Of a stretch of 64,000 nucleotides of DNA, positions 9,535 through 17,932 are shown in pieces. The translations under genes and the position numbers were made by a program. The number at the start of each line of letters is the position of its first letter. Positions within the stretch are counted from its first letter, which is position 1. This stretch comes from Mucilaginibacter cryoferens. Lineage in GTDB: Bacteria; Bacteroidota; Bacteroidia; Sphingobacteriales; Sphingobacteriaceae. Location: the NCBI RefSeq assembly GCF_014205845.1, contig NZ_JACHCR010000021.1:62001-126000 (forward strand), given 5' to 3'. The notes beneath the pieces were generated by a model. That model was not told the origin of the DNA, ran no database searches, and saw nothing but the letters and a program-made list of their open reading frames with translations.

Positions 9535-11091
9535 CTATTTTTTAGTATGGTTTTCGAGCACTATTAACGGCGTATGAGTATCCCATTGCGGCCTAAAACC
9601 CCGTTGAAACTTAAAGCCATCGGCGTAATTACCTAAAACAATATCGGGTTTGCCGTCATTGTTAATATCGCCTACATCCATACACATCCAGCGGCCGTAG
9701 CTGCTTACCGGTATAGCATGTGGCTTAAAATCAAATGGCTTGCTTTGTTCAAAGTAAATAAACTCCTCGGCCGGGTTATTTTGCATATCGGCAAAAAAGG
9801 CTATCGTAGCTATATCCAGGTCGCCATCGCCATCAAAATCGGCGGCTATCGCTTTGGTACATCCGTTTATTGGATAAAACCATTTTTGTTTAAAATTCCA
9901 ATCTCCGGTATTCTTAAAAATATACACCCCGTGGTAAGGTTTTAATATCCGCGAATCGTGAAAATTATAACCACAGGTATATACCAGGTCTGGATTGCCA
10001 TCGTGATCCATATCGGCTAACTGAAAACTGGTTGAACTGTTTGTTGGCGGAAAACTGATCAGCTTCCTGCTTGTAAAACCACCCTGCTGGTTATTTAAAA
10101 ATAGCCAAAGTCCCTCATCTCCCGTACCGGTTAGCACCATTACATCTGGCCAGCCATCCTTATTAAAATCGCCGGTTACAGCTTGTACAGCACCTGGTTT
10201 ATTTAATATGGTTGACTGCTCATACGTATGATCTTTATTTTGCTTCAGCAAATAAACGCCACCCTTACCTTTCCCCTGCCCTAATACTACCAGGTCTTTA
10301 AGGCCATCTTTGTTAAAATCAGCGGTTACGGTTTGTACAGGCCTTGGCAAATCTGATGCTATAAAGGTTTGTGAAGCGTTAATATTTTTATCGTCCAGAT
10401 CAACCTTTACTAATTTGCCATTAGGGAAATCTACGGCCTCAATACGGCCAACTGCCGATAAAAAAGCAATATTATGTCCATCAACACCTTTATCAAAATT
10501 AATATCAAACCCTGCTGATGGCAACCTGGCTAATGAATCTGGTTTTAAATTTGCATCCCAGCTATTCAATTTTTCGTCTACCGCATCGGCGCTGTACAAT
10601 TTATGTGTGTAGGGGCTTACTGCTACTGTAGTGGTAAAAACAGTATAGTTTACGGGCGCAGCCTTTTTTAGCGTAAAACCAGCCCAATCATTTATTAAAG
10701 GTGTTGGCTTTTTAGCAGGCAACAGCGTATCGGGTGCCATTTTTTTATAATAATCAACAATGGTGAGCCACTCGGCTATGGTGGCGCCGGCGGTATCAAG
10801 CGGTTGCCTTTTAAAGTACGACCCTCCGTAGGCTGATATTTTCAACATCGGAGCCATATCTATCAGCACATGGTTAACCCAAACGCCTTTTGTTAACGAT
10901 TCTATTGGCGCAAGCACGTGGCAACGTGTACATTTTAGCTGTACCAGGGCTGGCCCATCAACAGCCAGATTACCCGTTAATTTATAGGATTGAACCTTGG
11001 GTTTACACCCGTACATCAGCGTAACAACCGATAAGGCTGCGGTAAATAAAACTAAATAACCGGTAACCAGATAACTTTTTCTAAAACTCAT
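9535..11091 (-). CDS. Lipoprotein with c-type haem motif and FG-GAP/VCBS repeats (copy 2)
   Basis: A 518-residue paralogue of the neighbouring 519-residue gene, 80 bp upstream of it. The SPII cysteine is C29 (TLMYGC) and the haem motif is CTRCH at residues 54-58. Propeller blades carry ADFNKDGLKD, GDFNKDGWPD, ADMDHDGNPD, ADFDGDGDLD and GDINNDGKPD. Conserved segments such as LKPYHGVYIF and YGRWM/ISMDV occur in both copies, which points to an old tandem duplication rather than two independent acquisitions. It follows the haloperoxidase-type gene by 16 bp, so the two are almost surely co-transcribed. Function is unknown; a redox or scaffold role at the cell surface is an inference from the haem motif and context. 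Confidence 0.8.
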   Translation of the reverse strand: MSFRKSYLVTGYLVLFTAALSVVTLMYGCKPKVQSYKLTGNLAVDGPALVQLKCTRCHVLAPIESLTKGVWVNHVLIDMAPMLKISAYGGSYFKRQPLDTAGATIAEWLTIVDYYKKMAPDTLLPAKKPTPLINDWAGFTLKKAAPVNYTVFTTTVAVSPYTHKLYSADAVDEKLNSWDANLKPDSLARLPSAGFDINFDKGVDGHNIAFLSAVGRIEAVDFPNGKLVKVDLDDKNINASQTFIASDLPRPVQTVTADFNKDGLKDLVVLGQGKGKGGVYLLKQNKDHTYEQSTILNKPGAVQAVTGDFNKDGWPDVMVLTGTGDEGLWLFLNNQQGGFTSRKLISFPPTNSSTSFQLADMDHDGNPDLVYTCGYNFHDSRILKPYHGVYIFKNTGDWNFKQKWFYPINGCTKAIAADFDGDGDLDIATIAFFADMQNNPAEEFIYFEQSKPFDFKPHAIPVSSYGRWMCMDVGDINNDGKPDIVLGNYADGFKFQRGFRPQWDTHTPLIVLENHTKK

Positions 11092-11107
11092 AAAACCGTA
11101 TAGCCCC

Positions 11108-12427
11108 TTATTTTTTAAGTTTCAATTTACTCCAGATGTATTCGCCAACCTGGCGGCCTTGTACCGCGCCCTGGTTTACGCTGTTAAGGTAATGAATACC
11201 GCCATAAAACCTACTTATAGAGGTTTCATCAGATGCCTTTAAAAACGAATCGAAATGACGCTGCATGCCTATATACCTTAAATCGCTGGTATCCTGGTAA
11301 GCAAAATTATCGCCAAATAAATGGGTAAGCACTACTGCTGATGCCGCGCTTATATCACTATGCCCGCTTGGGTACTCCGGAAACGGCGGAGTTTGCAACA
11401 TAGGTAACCAATCGTGATCAATTTTATCATTAATAACCGTTACCGGCCTTATGTAATTAGTTTCGTATTTAACCTGCCAGCCACAAATAAACGCATCAAA
11501 CAGCGCAATTGAAGTAAGGGCATAAGCTTGTGCCGTTTTTACCACATCGGCATTGGTTTTTTTACAGGCTATAGCTGTAATGCCAATCCAGTGCCCCCCC
11601 GGAGTTATTTTTTTGTTGGCAAACATCATGTGCCCGTTGTGCTGTATCACAAAAGGGTTATCATCCCAAAAGCGGGCAATGGTTACTTGCTCTTTGGTTA
11701 TATTTTTGCTCAATTGGTAAACAGCCAGGTTTTGTTTAAAGTACTCGCTGTTTTTATCTTCGCTAAAAGCTGGCGGCGGTGGCAATTTAAACTGGGTAGA
11801 GGTATCAACTGCGAATGTGTGCATGGTACCCCAACAAAACTCAACCCCATCCAGGTAGTCGGGTGCAGTAGGATGCCATTGGCCCGGACCATCGTTACCC
11901 AAAAAACGAGGTTTACCACGGGTTTGCGGATAATTATCAACTAAAGAGCGTTTTAACATATATTTACCTACCTGTATACCAAAGGCAATGGAGCGCGCAT
12001 AGGTAGAATCGTCAAGATTATCCTTGTACATAGCGTACACTTTATCCTCATATTTCTGCAGCGTATCTACAGAAAAAGTAATTTTATGGGCCACTGTAAA
12101 AAATGCTTTGGTTGCAGCAAGCGTAAAATTATATTTCAGATCTTTTTTAGGTTTGGGCGGTTTGCCAAAGCCTTTTAACTGTGCAGCAATGGAGTTATAG
12201 CTGGTATCTGTATACCTCGCTGCCTCATAGGCAGCAAGCGTTGTATAGCCGTAAATACGGGCAGCTACAGGAGGCGTAAAAACATCGTAAATAATTACTT
12301 GTGTTAGCTGGTCTACATTGTTATGCAGTACATCGGCATCTTTTATTAAAGCAGTTTTCTTTTTAGGCGAGCAGCCATAGATAAAAAACAGGTAAACAAG
12401 AGCTAAAAATATTTTAAAAAATCTCAT
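11108..12427 (-). CDS. Vanadium-dependent haloperoxidase / PAP2-superfamily lipoprotein
   Basis: I place the start at ATG 12427 (MRFFKIF), giving 439 residues and a lipoprotein signal ending at IYGC. The longer reading from 12469 would add 14 residues, hide the signal and overlap the upstream gene. All three vanadate/phosphate-binding motifs of the family are present: K-x6-RP (KYETNYIRP), PSGH (EYPSGHSD) and R-x5-H (RFYGGIH) near the C-terminus. The protein could be a haloperoxidase, or an acid phosphatase of the same fold, as the motifs alone do not separate them. It lies 10 bp after the large FG-GAP/ASPIC gene and 16 bp before a haem-c lipoprotein, so it is probably part of one transcript. 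Confidence 0.82.
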   Translation of the reverse strand: MRFFKIFLALVYLFFIYGCSPKKKTALIKDADVLHNNVDQLTQVIIYDVFTPPVAARIYGYTTLAAYEAARYTDTSYNSIAAQLKGFGKPPKPKKDLKYNFTLAATKAFFTVAHKITFSVDTLQKYEDKVYAMYKDNLDDSTYARSIAFGIQVGKYMLKRSLVDNYPQTRGKPRFLGNDGPGQWHPTAPDYLDGVEFCWGTMHTFAVDTSTQFKLPPPPAFSEDKNSEYFKQNLAVYQLSKNITKEQVTIARFWDDNPFVIQHNGHMMFANKKITPGGHWIGITAIACKKTNADVVKTAQAYALTSIALFDAFICGWQVKYETNYIRPVTVINDKIDHDWLPMLQTPPFPEYPSGHSDISAASAVVLTHLFGDNFAYQDTSDLRYIGMQRHFDSFLKASDETSISRFYGGIHYLNSVNQGAVQGRQVGEYIWSKLKLKK

Positions 12428-12437
12428 AATCAAGCAA

Positions 12438-15400
12438 TTAATTAAATTGTACGGTTCGTTGGCGGCCAAAGGTATCTGTAATGGTTACTGATGCCATATT
12501 ATTTTCAATATTAAAAAATCTACCCGATTGCGACAAGAAAGAACTTCCATTATAAAACTCCTGCCTGGTTATTTTGCCATCCCTATATTTAATAATGCCA
12601 AACACATCCAGGGGCTGCAAGTTAAGCGTTTTTACCGGCCGCCTTAACTCAAATAATTTCATCACGTCGCGGTTTTGAGTACCGGCTAAAAGGTAGTTTC
12701 CTTTGGCTCCCCGCAATTTAACCAGCGCTTTGCCATCGCCAGGGATATATAAACCGCTCTGTAAAATGCTTAAAGGTTTAAAACCACCTTTACCATCGCC
12801 TTTTAAAATCAAACCATTAAAAGCATCGTACCGACCTGTGCTTACTTCGGTACCATAATCGTTACCACTCAATGCAACATCAAGATTGCCATCACCATCA
12901 AAATCATCAACAGTAATACCGCAAAGTGCAGACATCTGTGCTTCTATTGGTAAAGGTATAGCCGTGAATTTACCACCTCCATCGTTACGTAAATAGCACG
13001 ATTGCAGGTAATTTACCTTTAGCCGGATGGCTCCCTGGCGCATTTTTGGCGTAATAACCGAATCCATGGTGGCGGTAGCAAATGAGCGGTAATTTTGGAA
13101 TTTTATACGCGTGCCTATCATTTGCTTGATCATATCATCGCGCCCAAATGCCGGAAACTCCCGTTTTACACCTTCCTGATCTTTCAGAAAAACGGATGGA
13201 ATGGCGTCATAGCTTCCATTAAAGTCAAAATCTTTGGCGGTGATGTATATTGGATACTGATCTGATGCTTTATAAAAAGTGTTTAAACCGGTGTTGCCAA
13301 CAATGTAATCAATATCACCATCGTGATCAAAATCGCCGGCGGCAATGGTGTTCCACCAGCCCAGCTTATTTTGCACACCGGTATTGGGCGTTATATTTTT
13401 AAATACGCCTTTATCATTTTTAAGGAAAGTTATAGGCATCCATTCGCCTGTAAGTATCAGATCGGGCCAGCCATCGTTATCAAAATCGGTAAAGGTGGCA
13501 TCGCATACCAAGCCTATATTTTTTAAGGTCGGTGCTACGGTTGCCGATACATCTGTAAACTTCACAACGCCATTTTTACTATCGTTACGCAACACAAAGC
13601 TCGATACCGGTTTTGGATACTGCCATGGGTCAACACGGCCGGATACAAAAAGGTCGAGCTTGCCATCGTGGTTATAGTCGGCGGCTTTCACGCATAGCTT
13701 ACTGGTTAAATTTTTAGGTAAAGCATCGGGCTGCAACGTAAAGTTGCCCTTGCCATCGTTCAGGTATAACCTATCCTGGTAATTTACCGATCCCGATTCG
13801 CTTTCAAAACCACCACTGGCAATATACAAATCGGGGTAACCATCGCCGTTGGCATCAAACAGCAGTAGGCCCTCGTCTTTCACCCTTACTTTAGGTGCGC
13901 CGTACAGCCCCATTTCCATTATGCCATTGGCTTCTTGCTGGGCTTTAGATAGCGGCAAAAGATCGCGCTGAATAAATTTACCGTCGGCCTGCTGCAATAG
14001 CAGCTGCGCGGGAAATTTGGTTGTACCGCCAATTACCATATCATCAAAGCCGTTACCATCAACATCGCCTACGGCAACAGCGGGCGTATACTGTGAGAGC
14101 TTATGGGGAATGAGCTTTTGAACATTAAAATCAATATAATCTCTTTCCTGGTGCTTGTAGCTGATACCGGCAGATTTGGTAACATCGCGAAAAAGAGAGG
14201 TGGTACTCTGCGCCGGTTGCTTAAAGCTATAGGGCTCTTTAGCATCGGCCATGCTTACTTTAATGGTTTTGTTGGCCTTTACATTGGTGAGTACCTGTTT
14301 TTTACCATTATTCCATCGTATTACTACCGAATCTACCTTAGTAACGTTGCCGAGGCCGAAGTGGGCAATATTTTGTATGGTTGATAAATAGCCCCGGTAA
14401 GGTGTGTTTTCATAAACCTGCTGCTTGCCATGGTTGTAATAAATATTAGCAAAAGCACCTATGCCACCCAGATTTTGCGGGCCGCCTTTAAATTGTATGT
14501 GCAGATAATTGCTGTTTGTTTTATCTCTTTCGCGGGCAGTATTTTTGTAAATAAAAGGTTCGTCGTTGATATTATTGATGATCATATCCATTGTACCGTC
14601 GTTATCCAGATCGGCATAGGCCGCGCCGTTTGAAAACGAAGGAATTTCGAGCCCCCAATCTTTAGTTACATCTGCAAATTGTAGCCCATCGGTATTTTTA
14701 AATGCATAATTAGGAATTTTCACAATCGGGATCTGCTCCAGTATTTGCTTGGTTGAGGCTATAGAATAAGCCGAATTTCTGAAGGTAATAAAATCATGAT
14801 CGGTAACATCGCGCGGATAACCGTTGGTAACTACCAGGTCGCGCAGGCCATCGTTATCAAAATCGGTAAGCATTGGCCCCCAGCTCCAGTCTGTTTGCCC
14901 TACACCGCTTAAAAAGGCAGTTTCGCTAAATACAGGTGCGCCTATACTATCATTAGGCCCCAGGCGCGGGCCCTGATTGATCTGTAACGTATTACGTGCA
15001 TACTGATACTGCTGATTGTAGTGATCGAAATTTTGAAAGATCTGGTAATTGTTTGGCGGCATAAACATTTTTTTTCGATAGTTATCTTCAGGGTTCATAT
15101 CCACCTCAAATAAATCGGCCAGTCCATCGTTGTTTATATCTTCCACATCCTGCCCCATGGCGCTAAAGGATGTGTGTTTAAAGTACTCTTTTGACCTATC
15201 GGTAAAAGTACCGTCGCCATTATTTACATAAAGTATATTGTCGGGTATAAAATCATTAGTTACATAAATATCTTTCCAGCCATCTTTGTTAATATCAACA
15301 ATGCTGGCCGCGTGGCCGTAGCCCTCAATGCCAATACCCGCCTGTTTAGATACGTTGGTAAATACCGGGTGCCCCAGTTTGGCATCCCAATTGTTACGAT

Positions 15401-16055
15401 ACAACCGGCCAGTACTGTGGTGGCTGCCATCTTTTATTACCGGCCTGAATGTACTTTGATTATCGCTGGGCACACCCTCGTTAACGGTAAGGTACATATC
15501 AAGGTCGCCATCGTTATCATAATCAAAAAACGTGGCCATGGTAGAGTGTATGTTAATAGCTAAGCCATACTCCTTAGCCATCTCTTTAAAAACGGGTATA
15601 CCATCTTTACCCACGCCCTGGTTTACATACAGCAGATTTGTTCTTTTAACAGAATCATCCAATAAAGTATTGCACACATAAATATCCGGCAGGCCATCAT
15701 TATTTATATCAACAACCGCAACGCCACGTCCCCATCCACCTTTGCCGCCTACACCTGCTTTGGTGGTTACATCCTCAAACTTCATATCTCCTTTATTGAG
15801 ATACAGGCGGTTGGAGACCTGGTTGCCAACAAAATAAATATCCTGCAAACCATCATTATTAAAATCGCCGATGCCTACGCCACCGCCATTATACAGGTTG
15901 AGCTTGGTAAGGGGATTTATTGTATCGTTCTCTATAATAGTATTGCTAAAGGTGATACCAGAATGAGACGACGGGATTAGCTGGAAAAGTGTTGATTTTT
16001 TACATGCCGTAAGCGAACAAACAGACAAACAAATAAACCAGTGCGTATACTTCAT
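12438..16055 (-). CDS. Large FG-GAP/VCBS and ASPIC/UnbV lipoprotein
   Basis: A 1205-residue lipoprotein (SPII cysteine C18, SLTACKKS). It has two FG-GAP propeller arrays, roughly residues 50-480 and 640-1110, rich in D-x-N-x-D-G loops such as GDFNNDGLQD, VDINNDGLPD, YADLDNDGTMD and GDFDHDGDID. Between them, near residues 560-600, is an ASPIC/UnbV segment (VVIRWNNGKKQVLTNV). Such proteins are common next to SusC/SusD pairs in Bacteroidota, and are thought to act at the surface in binding or handling polymers; the biochemical role is not established. It begins 81 bp after susD, beyond a terminator, so it may be expressed by read-through or by its own promoter. Confidence 0.83.
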   Translation of the reverse strand: MKYTHWFICLSVCSLTACKKSTLFQLIPSSHSGITFSNTIIENDTINPLTKLNLYNGGGVGIGDFNNDGLQDIYFVGNQVSNRLYLNKGDMKFEDVTTKAGVGGKGGWGRGVAVVDINNDGLPDIYVCNTLLDDSVKRTNLLYVNQGVGKDGIPVFKEMAKEYGLAINIHSTMATFFDYDNDGDLDMYLTVNEGVPSDNQSTFRPVIKDGSHHSTGRLYRNNWDAKLGHPVFTNVSKQAGIGIEGYGHAASIVDINKDGWKDIYVTNDFIPDNILYVNNGDGTFTDRSKEYFKHTSFSAMGQDVEDINNDGLADLFEVDMNPEDNYRKKMFMPPNNYQIFQNFDHYNQQYQYARNTLQINQGPRLGPNDSIGAPVFSETAFLSGVGQTDWSWGPMLTDFDNDGLRDLVVTNGYPRDVTDHDFITFRNSAYSIASTKQILEQIPIVKIPNYAFKNTDGLQFADVTKDWGLEIPSFSNGAAYADLDNDGTMDMIINNINDEPFIYKNTARERDKTNSNYLHIQFKGGPQNLGGIGAFANIYYNHGKQQVYENTPYRGYLSTIQNIAHFGLGNVTKVDSVVIRWNNGKKQVLTNVKANKTIKVSMADAKEPYSFKQPAQSTTSLFRDVTKSAGISYKHQERDYIDFNVQKLIPHKLSQYTPAVAVGDVDGNGFDDMVIGGTTKFPAQLLLQQADGKFIQRDLLPLSKAQQEANGIMEMGLYGAPKVRVKDEGLLLFDANGDGYPDLYIASGGFESESGSVNYQDRLYLNDGKGNFTLQPDALPKNLTSKLCVKAADYNHDGKLDLFVSGRVDPWQYPKPVSSFVLRNDSKNGVVKFTDVSATVAPTLKNIGLVCDATFTDFDNDGWPDLILTGEWMPITFLKNDKGVFKNITPNTGVQNKLGWWNTIAAGDFDHDGDIDYIVGNTGLNTFYKASDQYPIYITAKDFDFNGSYDAIPSVFLKDQEGVKREFPAFGRDDMIKQMIGTRIKFQNYRSFATATMDSVITPKMRQGAIRLKVNYLQSCYLRNDGGGKFTAIPLPIEAQMSALCGITVDDFDGDGNLDVALSGNDYGTEVSTGRYDAFNGLILKGDGKGGFKPLSILQSGLYIPGDGKALVKLRGAKGNYLLAGTQNRDVMKLFELRRPVKTLNLQPLDVFGIIKYRDGKITRQEFYNGSSFLSQSGRFFNIENNMASVTITDTFGRQRTVQFN

Positions 16056-16074
16056 GGATTTTTAAAAATAGGAT

Positions 16075-16105
16075 ATAAAAAAGGTGGAGACAATTATCTC
16101 CACCT
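16075..16105 (-). terminator. Intrinsic terminator after susD
   Basis: Read leftward, AGGTGGAGA and its complement (16097-16105 and 16082-16090) form a 9-bp stem with a 6-nt loop, followed by a T-tract (the A-run at 16075-16081 on the plus strand). It stands between susD and the FG-GAP gene and could make susCD more abundant than the downstream genes. Confidence 0.78.
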
Positions 16106-16136
16106 AAATTAAGAATAATCAAATGGTTATTTTAAA

Positions 16137-17906
16137 TTAATAACCAGGATTTTGTTTCAGTTTAGAAGCCCCTGTTGAAGCAGAAAGGTCAATTTGGCCC
16201 TGAGGTATTGGATAATACTCATTTCTGCCTTTGGTGAAGTGACCACCAGTTAACTGAGAGTTGATTTTGATATCAAATGCAAAGAATGCATTGATCTCAT
16301 CGGCCATACTACCAGTTCCCTGATCCCAACGCTGAAGATCGAAGAAACGCTGACCTTCCATACCCAATTCAATTTTTCTTTCGAAGTGAATAGCCTGGCG
16401 GGCATAAGTTTTATCGGCAAAAGCACCAGCAGGATAAGGATTAACCACGTACTTATCAGCAGGAGTGGTATGATCTGCGTAAGTTGAAGTTTTTGGATCG
16501 TAAGTTGTGTTTTTGTAAACCCACCAGATATTGCTGGCAGCGCGTGCACGTACCAAGTTTACATTTGCTAAAGCAACATTAGGGTCACCAGCCTCAATTT
16601 CTGCCTCTGCAGCCATTAACAATACATCAGAAAAACGCATCAGGTTAACGTTGTTTGAGGTAACCTCGTTAGCTGCCCAGTAATTTTCGGTACTTGAATT
16701 TGTACCTTTTTCTGCAGATGAATAAACGTTTTTACGTGGGTTGAAAACACCATCTGTAGGGTCACGAATCCAGCTTGCAGGAGGATTGCCCCAGTCAAGA
16801 TATGGAATGTTTGGACGGCCCATGGTGATATCAATACGTGGATCTATATTGCCGGTATATGGAGTTGTTTTATCACTAACATTATTACCTGTGTTAAAGG
16901 TTGTAAACAATGGCAAGCCGTTAGCATCTGTTTTAAATGAGTTTGCTAAAGATTGTGATGGGTTAAACCAACCGCAGCAAGCACCAGGACCGCTGTTATA
17001 AGGGAAGTTTAGTTCATCACCAATGTTACCGTTGTTACCCAACGAGTTATCATTTACAGATGCCTGAGCAGCAAATACCGACTCTGAACTATTTTTCTGA
17101 TTAGCCTCTGGGCTAAAGTTTGATTGAAAGTTTGGATTAAGTGCAAATTTAGCACCACTTGCAGTTGTACCGTTTGCAATTACATCGTGCCATAAAGGTA
17201 AAGCCGCGCTAAATTTGTGCTCAAACATGTAAGCTTTAGCCAGGTATGCCTCAGCTATATATTTATTTGCACGACCTTTTTGAGTTGGCGTAGCAGTCAT
17301 GTTATCAATACCAGCCTGCAAATCAGCTTCGATGTTTGGCCAGATATCCTTATCATTTGGTTGATTTCCGTCGGTTACGGTTTCATCAACATAAGGTATC
17401 ATGTTGTACATTTTTTTAAGCTCAAAATAATAGTAGCCTCTTAAAAAGCGGGCTTCACCGGTAATCCTTTTAACATCGGCGGCAGAAACATCTTTTGCTA
17501 ATTTAAGTGTACGCAATACATCATTTGCACGTACTACACCATCAAAGCATAAAGTGTATTTTGATGTAATGTATGGATTGCTGGTACTTTCGGTAAAGTT
17601 ACCTACAGGCAGGGCATCATTACCACCATCTGATGGTTCTGAACCTTTGTAAGCATCACCCGCGGCAACACTGCCAAACAGCCAGTTTGAGCCGGCAGCG
17701 TCAATACCGCCGCCAATACCGCCCGCACCATCCAGCAGCGAATAATCGCCGATAAGCAAGCTTTCAACACCTACCTGGTTAGCAAGCGTAACAGGGCTTA
17801 AAGCAGCGAGTATGGGCTGATTAAGCATATTCTTCTTACAGGCATATACCACGCACAGCAACAGCAGCGCTAAAGGTATAATCAGTTTTTTGTGTAATTT
17901 TTTCAT
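16137..17906 (-). CDS. SusD/RagB family outer-membrane glycan-binding lipoprotein
   Basis: A 589-residue surface lipoprotein (SPII cysteine C23, CVVYACKK) that would cap the adjacent SusC barrel and capture its substrate. Family features are an N-terminal TPR-like region with GEARFLRGYYYFELKKMYNMIPYV-type sequence near residues 150-175, LMRFSDVLLMAAEAEIEAG near residue 425, and the C-terminal RD domain with FERKIELGMEGQRFFDLQRW followed by NEYYPIPQGQIDL. It starts 26 bp downstream of the susC stop in the same direction. The substrate is unknown; the GH2 enzyme at the far end of the block hints at a beta-linked glycan, but the haem and haloperoxidase-type lipoproteins suggest something less usual. 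Confidence 0.92.
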   Translation of the reverse strand: MKKLHKKLIIPLALLLLCVVYACKKNMLNQPILAALSPVTLANQVGVESLLIGDYSLLDGAGGIGGGIDAAGSNWLFGSVAAGDAYKGSEPSDGGNDALPVGNFTESTSNPYITSKYTLCFDGVVRANDVLRTLKLAKDVSAADVKRITGEARFLRGYYYFELKKMYNMIPYVDETVTDGNQPNDKDIWPNIEADLQAGIDNMTATPTQKGRANKYIAEAYLAKAYMFEHKFSAALPLWHDVIANGTTASGAKFALNPNFQSNFSPEANQKNSSESVFAAQASVNDNSLGNNGNIGDELNFPYNSGPGACCGWFNPSQSLANSFKTDANGLPLFTTFNTGNNVSDKTTPYTGNIDPRIDITMGRPNIPYLDWGNPPASWIRDPTDGVFNPRKNVYSSAEKGTNSSTENYWAANEVTSNNVNLMRFSDVLLMAAEAEIEAGDPNVALANVNLVRARAASNIWWVYKNTTYDPKTSTYADHTTPADKYVVNPYPAGAFADKTYARQAIHFERKIELGMEGQRFFDLQRWDQGTGSMADEINAFFAFDIKINSQLTGGHFTKGRNEYYPIPQGQIDLSASTGASKLKQNPGY

Positions 17907-17932
17907 AACTTATATTTTAAATATTTTATGTA

